Part shown: positions 7,468-10,703 of the stretch, one piece after another
How the letters are laid out: the number at the start of each line of letters is the position of its first letter
Numbering within the stretch: position 1 is the first letter of the stretch
Source of the DNA: Tannerella sp.
GTDB lineage: Bacteria; Bacteroidota; Bacteroidia; Bacteroidales; Tannerellaceae
Direction: 5' to 3'
Assembly: GCA_031277235.1 (NCBI GenBank)
Contig: JAITMT010000021.1
Span: forward strand, 1-10,703
Length of the DNA stretch: 10,703 bases
Position numbers and translations under genes: made by a program
Notes under the pieces: generated by a model
The model's input: only the letters and a program-made list of their open reading frames with translations
Database searches by the model: none
Told to the model about the DNA's origin: nothing

Positions 7468-7494
7468 ATTTGCGATGTTCGTTAAAATTTGCTG

Positions 7495-7522
7495 CAAAGG
7501 TCGGAAGTCCGGGAAAGTCCGT
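7495..7522 (-). promoter_or_regulatory. Probable promoter of the HTH/primase operon with tandem operator-like heptamers
   Basis: On the minus strand GACCTTTG (7502 down to 7495) matches TAnnTTTG at all but the first base. Transcription would begin near 7488, about 20 bases before the ATG at 7467. No good -33 TTTG is visible; TTTA at 7529-7526 is 23 bases away. In the spacer, AAGTCCG (plus-strand reading) occurs twice, at 7505-7511 and 7515-7521, exactly 10 bases apart. One helical turn between copies suits a regulator binding one face of the DNA. Confidence 0.42.
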
Positions 7523-7573
7523 TTGTAAACTTTACATTGAAAAGTATGAAATTTAACAATTATTAAGGATATG

Positions 7574-7609
7574 GAAAGATATAAATATCAGACAGGCAGA
7601 AAGATATAA
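7574..7609. repeat. Two 11-bp direct repeats, 25 bases apart
   Basis: GAAAGATATAA occurs at 7574-7584 and 7599-7609. They lie upstream of the HTH/primase operon in AT-rich DNA, a setting where iterons or operator sites of a replication module can occur. Only two copies are present, so an origin is not shown. Confidence 0.35.
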
Positions 7610-7702
7610 TTCTGAAAAAATTGAAAAACAGATGGAAAAATACGTTTTTTGTAAAGATTATATAAATAACATAAAATCATATATTTATATTGTTTTACAG
7701 CT

Positions 7703-7719
7703 AAAAACAGGCTGTTTTT
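7703..7719. promoter_or_regulatory. 17-bp palindrome, possible operator
   Basis: AAAAACAG (7703-7710), a single central G, then CTGTTTTT (7712-7719) form a perfect palindrome about one base. The size and dyad symmetry fit a dimeric repressor site. It is 215 bases upstream of the HTH/primase promoter. Confidence 0.35.
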
Positions 7720-7741
7720 GGACTAAAAAAGTGAAAAAAAA

Positions 7742-7798
7742 CGGTAAAAAAAATTCCGGGAATATGAAAAATCATTGAAAAACAGCATTTTACCGGAA
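7742..7798. repeat. Overlapping inverted repeats
   Basis: CGGTAAAA (7742-7749) pairs with TTTTACCG (7788-7795), and TTCCGG (7754-7759) pairs with CCGGAA (7793-7798). The right arms overlap, so the two folds exclude each other. No transcript is predicted to cross this stretch, so it may be chance or a protein-binding site. Confidence 0.25.
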
Positions 7799-7847
7799 GA
7801 AAAAAATAATTTCAATAATCTGTAAAGTTTTTTCAGGACAAGACAGG

Positions 7848-7905
7848 TTTTGGTGCAAGGTGCAAGCGCATATATATAAATATGCGCTTGCACCTTGCAC
7901 CAAAA
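7848..7905. repeat. Perfect 26-bp inverted repeat with 6-base loop
   Basis: Arms 7848-7873 and 7880-7905 are exact reverse complements around ATATAA. Each arm contains the heptamer GGTGCAA (or its complement) twice in tandem, then GCGCATAT at the centre. The left arm begins with TTTT and the right arm ends with AAAA, so in either direction the stem is followed by A residues, not U residues. That is the reverse of an intrinsic terminator. It sits 33 bases before the -33 box of the next promoter. A cruciform, an initiation or nicking site, or a strong operator are all possible. Confidence 0.85.
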
Positions 7906-7938
7906 AGAAAATATTTAATACCAGACAATTATATTTTT

Positions 7939-7969
7939 TTTGTTGTTTGAAAAAAAGTCCGTACCTTTG
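7939..7969 (+). promoter_or_regulatory. Strong Bacteroidota promoter for an orphan transcript
   Basis: TTTG (7939-7942), 19 bases, then TACCTTTG (7962-7969) is an exact match to the Bacteroidota -33/-7 consensus. Transcription should begin near 7975. The base run AAAGTCCGT (7954-7962) abuts and overlaps the -7 box and also occurs at 7514-7522 in the HTH/primase promoter region. Confidence 0.78.
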
Positions 7970-8012
7970 CACCGGAGTTTTATGCAGACACGGGCTGGAC
8001 AGATACGGTCAA

Positions 8013-8177
8013 ATGAGTTCCTTGAAACAGCCCCATATCGTACCCCATAAGACCCGAAAGAAATACAAGTTACTGATAATTAATCGATTTATACATAAGG
8101 TGATATTCCCGTTGGGATTGAAAAGAAGTTTGGGTATGAATGGGGGATATACATTGAATATTTTTTTCAGAAGATAA
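8013..8177 (+). CDS. Possible 54-residue basic small protein
   Basis: 54 aa, unrecognised. It starts at an ATG about 38 bases after the predicted transcript start and stops 4 bases before the terminator stem, so it fits the transcription unit closely. The sequence is strongly basic (KTRKKYK early, LKRS in the middle, a C-terminal FFRR), with a short hydrophobic run LLIINRFIHKVIFPLGL. It has almost no acidic residues, which is unusual for a soluble protein and might suit binding to nucleic acid or membrane. No Shine-Dalgarno sequence is present, which is normal in this phylum. The base composition is like the AT-rich spacer rather than the neighbouring genes. A chance frame within a non-coding RNA is equally likely. 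Confidence 0.28.
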   Translation: MSSLKQPHIVPHKTRKKYKLLIINRFIHKVIFPLGLKRSLGMNGGYTLNIFFRR

Positions 8178-8181
8178 ACTT

Positions 8182-8212
8182 AAAGGCTGTCTCATCCGGG
8201 ACAGCCTTTTTT
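8182..8212 (+). terminator. Intrinsic terminator of the orphan transcript
   Basis: AAAGGCTGTC (8182-8191) pairs perfectly with GACAGCCTTT (8200-8209) around an 8-base loop, and the T run extends through 8212. This is a classical Rho-independent terminator with the correct polarity for the plus strand. Confidence 0.85.
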
Positions 8213-8249
8213 GTTCAAACGAATGGCTTGAAAAGCCCAATTTTCATAA

Positions 8250-8277
8250 CCGCAGGTGAGCGAAGCGTTACCTGCGG
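8250..8277. repeat. GC-rich hairpin, REP-like palindrome
   Basis: CCGCAGGT (8250-8257) pairs with ACCTGCGG (8270-8277), and further G-T and A-T pairs extend it to a 10-bp stem. It stands out as GC-rich in an AT-rich spacer. A small GGCTT/AAGCC hairpin lies at 8225-8237. With no T run it is not a typical terminator. It may be a dispersed palindromic repeat, which only a genome-wide search could show. Confidence 0.55.
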
Positions 8278-8334
8278 AGCGCTCGGACTAAAAATGAATA
8301 ATATTAATAAAAAAATAAAAAATATTTATTTTTA

Positions 8335-8366
8335 TTTGCATAATATTAAAATAGTATTTATCTTTG
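8335..8366 (+). promoter_or_regulatory. Promoter of the DUF2089 operon
   Basis: TTTG (8335-8338), 20 bases, then TATCTTTG (8359-8366) matches the Bacteroidota consensus exactly. Transcription should begin near 8372, leaving a leader of about 22 bases before the ATG at 8395. Confidence 0.82.
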
Positions 8367-8394
8367 CACGAAATTTAACGCAAAAAATTAAACG

Positions 8395-8679
8395 ATGATA
8401 TTGCCAAGTTTATGTCCCAGTTGCCAATCGCAGTTGAAGGTGAAAAACCTGAGTTGCGAAAAATGCGGTACCGAAGTCAGCGGACTTTACGATTTGCCAC
8501 CCATCGTCCTCTTGCCGCAGGACGAGCAGGAGTTTATCCTGAAGTTTATAAAATGCAGCGGAAGCCTCAAGGATATGGCTAAACAATTGTCTTTGAGCTA
8601 TCCCACCGTGCGAAACATGTTAGATGAAATCATCCATAAAATAGAAAAATATGAACAAAATCGCGAGTTGGGTTTATAA
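8395..8679 (+). CDS. DUF2089 family zinc-ribbon / HTH protein
   Basis: 94 aa, usual length for the family. An N-terminal zinc ribbon has the four cysteines of two CxxC pairs (Cys7, Cys10, Cys21, Cys24). A conserved link follows (LYDLPPIVLLPQDEQEFILKF), then a helix-turn-helix at about 56-80 whose core LSLSYPTVRNMLDEII is the family hallmark. The family is annotated as a probable DNA-binding regulator; its targets are not established. The start lies about 22 bases after the predicted transcript start. The last 29 bases overlap the Yip1-like gene in another frame, so the two are probably translated together. A local role in controlling the membrane-protein operon is inferred from position only. 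Confidence 0.85.
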   Translation: MILPSLCPSCQSQLKVKNLSCEKCGTEVSGLYDLPPIVLLPQDEQEFILKFIKCSGSLKDMAKQLSLSYPTVRNMLDEIIHKIEKYEQNRELGL

Positions 8680-9253
8680 CCCGTTTAGACAGATAGCCGG
8701 CTGGAAAGCATTTGCTATCGGATTGATAATCTTGTGTGTAACCACCGTTATTGGCTATTTTGGAAATACGGTTTTCTTCGGTATTTCCGTCAAACTTGTT
8801 GCGTCCGTAACCTGGTTTCGGGCATTTTTTGTGCAAGGCTTGGGCTTGGCGGTAACGGCGCTGGTAATGTGGATAATAGCCCTGTTGTCCGCCAAACATG
8901 TCCGGTTTCAGGACATTTTGGGAACTGTTACCTTGTCAAAGTATCCGCTTGTTTTTGCGGCAATTGTGTTTTGGATATTCGGCAAAAGGTTTATTGAATT
9001 GACTGAGAAAATGGAATCTTTTGCTAATATCCAGGAAATCAAAGACATAATCAGTAAACTTTCGCTTTCCGACTATGCGTTGTTTGCAATGATGGTAATT
9101 GTGTCCATTCTTATTCTTGTTTGGACAATCACGCTGTTATTCAACGCATTTCGTGTATCAACCAATCTGAAAGAAGTTAAATGCGCATTATTGTTTATGG
9201 CGGCGTTGCTGATTTCGGAAATTATTAACAATGTATTGTATTTTACTCTTTAA
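8651..9253 (+). CDS. Yip1-like multi-pass inner membrane protein
   Basis: 200 aa with five hydrophobic stretches, about 20-37, 62-80, 98-112, 142-165 and 178-198, separated by short charged loops. The closing part LLFNAFRVSTNLKEVK resembles the Yip1/DUF1282 family found across Bacteroidota. The bacterial members have no established biochemical role; integral membrane location is clear. A longer loop of about 30 residues (112-141) is probably exposed. The gene begins inside the end of the DUF2089 gene and is followed after 11 bases by the hydrolase gene, so all three likely share the promoter at 8335-8366. Confidence 0.75.
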   Translation: MNKIASWVYNPFRQIAGWKAFAIGLIILCVTTVIGYFGNTVFFGISVKLVASVTWFRAFFVQGLGLAVTALVMWIIALLSAKHVRFQDILGTVTLSKYPLVFAAIVFWIFGKRFIELTEKMESFANIQEIKDIISKLSLSDYALFAMMVIVSILILVWTITLLFNAFRVSTNLKEVKCALLFMAALLISEIINNVLYFTL

Positions 9254-9264
9254 TAATCAATAAT

Positions 9265-10677
9265 ATGAAACCTTTATCAATGTATCGGCAAGCCCCAAAA
9301 GCAGTCGCCGTATTTTTAGCCATTTTCCTCCTCGGCGGAACATTTTCGCAGGCGCAGGACATTACGGGACAATGGAACGGCGTACTCAATGAACTGAAAC
9401 TGAGGGTTGTATTTCACATCACCCAAACCGGTGACGGCTACGCCTCCACCATGGACAGCCCCGACCAGGGAGCCGCCGGAATACCGGTAACTACCACAAT
9501 CTTTGACGGTTCGAAACTGTCGCTGGCGATGCCCGCCATCGGATTCTCCTACGAAGGCGAGTTCAAAACCGATTCCATCGTGGGGACGTTCAAACAGAAC
9601 GGATTATCGCTTTCGATGACTTTGACAAGAACGCCGGCGGAAGTGAAACCGGTTGTCCGACCGCAGGAACCGAAACCGCCCTTTCCGTATCGTTCTGAAA
9701 ATGTTACTTTTAAAAACAAAACCGCCGGTATTACGCTTGCCGGAACGCTGACTCTGCCCGAAACGGGCAGTAATTTTCCGGCAGTAATCCTGATATCGGG
9801 GAGTGGTGCGCAAAACCGCGATGAAGAACTCATGGGGCACAAACCGTTCTTAGTCATCGCCGATTACCTCACGCGACGCGGAATTGCCGTCCTTCGCTAC
9901 GACGACCGAGGAACGGCACAGTCAGGCGGTGTTTTCGGCACAGCCACTACCGCCGACTTTGCCATCGACGCCGAAAGTGCCTTTGCGTATCTGAAAACCC
10001 GCCCGGAAATCAATCCGCGTAAAATAGGATTGGTGGGGCATAGCGAGGGCGGTGCGATTGCGCCGATGATTGCGGCACGGTCGGAGGACGTTGGTTTCAT
10101 TGTGATGCTTGCCGGTACGGGTATTCGCGGCGATTCGTTGCTGCTGTTGCAAAATGAACTCGTTGCAAGAGTATCGGGAGCATCCGAAGATAAAATTGCA
10201 AAGGCAAGAAAACTTAACTCTTTCATTTACAATAAAATTGTCAATACAAAAGAAACCGTATCCATTAAGGAAATGTTTGCTCTGTACACAGCACGGAAAG
10301 AGGAACTCGCGGAAGTTATACCGGAAGGAATAACAATTGACGATTATATCAGGATTAGTGTCGGAACAATGGCAAGCCCATACATGCAATATTTTCTCCG
10401 TTACGACCCTGTGCCGACGCTCGAACAGGTGAAATGTCCGGTGTTGGCGGTCAATGGCGGCAAGGATTTGCAGGTTCCCGCAAAGGAAAATCTCGAAGCC
10501 ATCGGCGCTGCACTCAAAAAAGGCGGCAATCAAAACGTAACCGTCAAGGAGTATCCCAATCTGAACCATCTGTTTCAGGAATGTACGACCGGTTCGCCTG
10601 CCGAATATGCCGTTATTGAACAGACGTTTTCGCCGGAAGTGTTGAAAGATTTGGGAGACTGGATTTTAGCGCGTTAG
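9265..10677 (+). CDS. Secreted alpha/beta hydrolase (serine esterase/peptidase-like)
   Basis: 470 aa. Signal peptide 1-30 (cut after SQA before Gln31). Residues about 31-125 are a beta-rich N-terminal domain (DITGQWNGVL, then VGTFKQNGLSLSMTLTR) that often precedes such hydrolases in Bacteroidota. Residues about 145-470 are an alpha/beta hydrolase of the serine aminopeptidase/esterase type. Ser260 in GHSEGG is the nucleophile, Asp401 in NGGKDLQVP the acid and His435 in NLNHLF the base. SGSGAQNRDE (178-187) probably forms the oxyanion region. An insertion at about 290-375 would make the lid. All catalytic residues are present, so it is likely active, in the periplasm or at the outer membrane; the substrate cannot be told. 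Last gene of the operon in view. No terminator is visible in the 26 bases left. Confidence 0.85.
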   Translation: MKPLSMYRQAPKAVAVFLAIFLLGGTFSQAQDITGQWNGVLNELKLRVVFHITQTGDGYASTMDSPDQGAAGIPVTTTIFDGSKLSLAMPAIGFSYEGEFKTDSIVGTFKQNGLSLSMTLTRTPAEVKPVVRPQEPKPPFPYRSENVTFKNKTAGITLAGTLTLPETGSNFPAVILISGSGAQNRDEELMGHKPFLVIADYLTRRGIAVLRYDDRGTAQSGGVFGTATTADFAIDAESAFAYLKTRPEINPRKIGLVGHSEGGAIAPMIAARSEDVGFIVMLAGTGIRGDSLLLLQNELVARVSGASEDKIAKARKLNSFIYNKIVNTKETVSIKEMFALYTARKEELAEVIPEGITIDDYIRISVGTMASPYMQYFLRYDPVPTLEQVKCPVLAVNGGKDLQVPAKENLEAIGAALKKGGNQNVTVKEYPNLNHLFQECTTGSPAEYAVIEQTFSPEVLKDLGDWILAR

Positions 10678-10703
10678 GATTTGTTTGTTACCCCCCAACC
10701 CCT

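Larger units (their letters stand above)
7975..8212 (+). ncRNA. Orphan transcript of about 235 nt, RNA or small-protein message
   Basis: Predicted from the consensus promoter at 7939-7969 and the intrinsic terminator at 8182-8212, with nothing recognisable between. It could be a regulatory or structural RNA, or a message for one or two small proteins: a 22-codon frame begins at the ATG at 7982 and a 54-codon frame at 8013. I saw no tRNA, tmRNA, 6S or riboswitch signature, and no long stem apart from the terminator. The 5' end is inferred from the promoter. Confidence 0.4.

Noticed and set aside
7468..7497. TTG start adding 10 residues to the first HTH protein
   Set aside because: The TTG is part of the predicted -7 box, upstream of the likely transcript start, and the family opening begins at the ATG at 7467.
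7848..7905. Bidirectional terminator
   Set aside because: T runs precede and A runs follow the stem in both directions, so a released transcript would lack the required U tract.

Overview
The window looks like a Bacteroidales (Bacteroidota) chromosome. Two promoters match the Bacteroidota consensus (TTTG, 19-20 bases, TAnnTTTG). One protein ends in a type IX secretion (T9SS) sorting domain. All four predicted secreted proteins start with Gln after the signal peptidase site. Start codons lack Shine-Dalgarno sequences, and spacers are very AT-rich while genes are GC-richer. I cannot name a genus.

Layout. Bases 1-439: AT-rich spacer with a probable leftward promoter and a folded element just behind ompA. 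Bases 440-4412 (minus strand): three tightly packed surface genes, transcribed in the order repeat-rich secreted protein, T9SS-sorted protein, OmpA-like barrel. Bases 4475-4593: a heptanucleotide tandem array. Bases 4685-7467 (minus strand): a mobile-element replication module, excisionase-type HTH protein, then Toprim primase with P-loop ATPase, then a second HTH protein of the same fold. Bases 7468-8394: a spacer rich in structure, with direct repeats, palindromes, a perfect 26-bp inverted repeat and a promoter-to-terminator unit of about 235 nt holding no recognised gene. Bases 8395-10677 (plus strand): a likely operon of a DUF2089 zinc-ribbon/HTH regulator, a Yip1-like membrane protein and a secreted alpha/beta hydrolase.

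How it fits together. The HTH-primase-HTH module resembles the replication/control segment of integrative or mobilizable Bacteroidota elements, but no integrase, relaxase or partition gene is visible, so it is either a piece of a larger element or a remnant. The surface operon follows on the same strand with no consensus promoter in front, so it may be cargo read from the element or an unrelated neighbour. The DUF2089 operon has its own strong promoter and looks like ordinary chromosome.

The best candidates for something undescribed are the orphan transcription unit at 7939-8212, the palindrome beside it, and a 9-mer (AAAGTCCGT) shared by that promoter and the promoter region of the HTH/primase operon.
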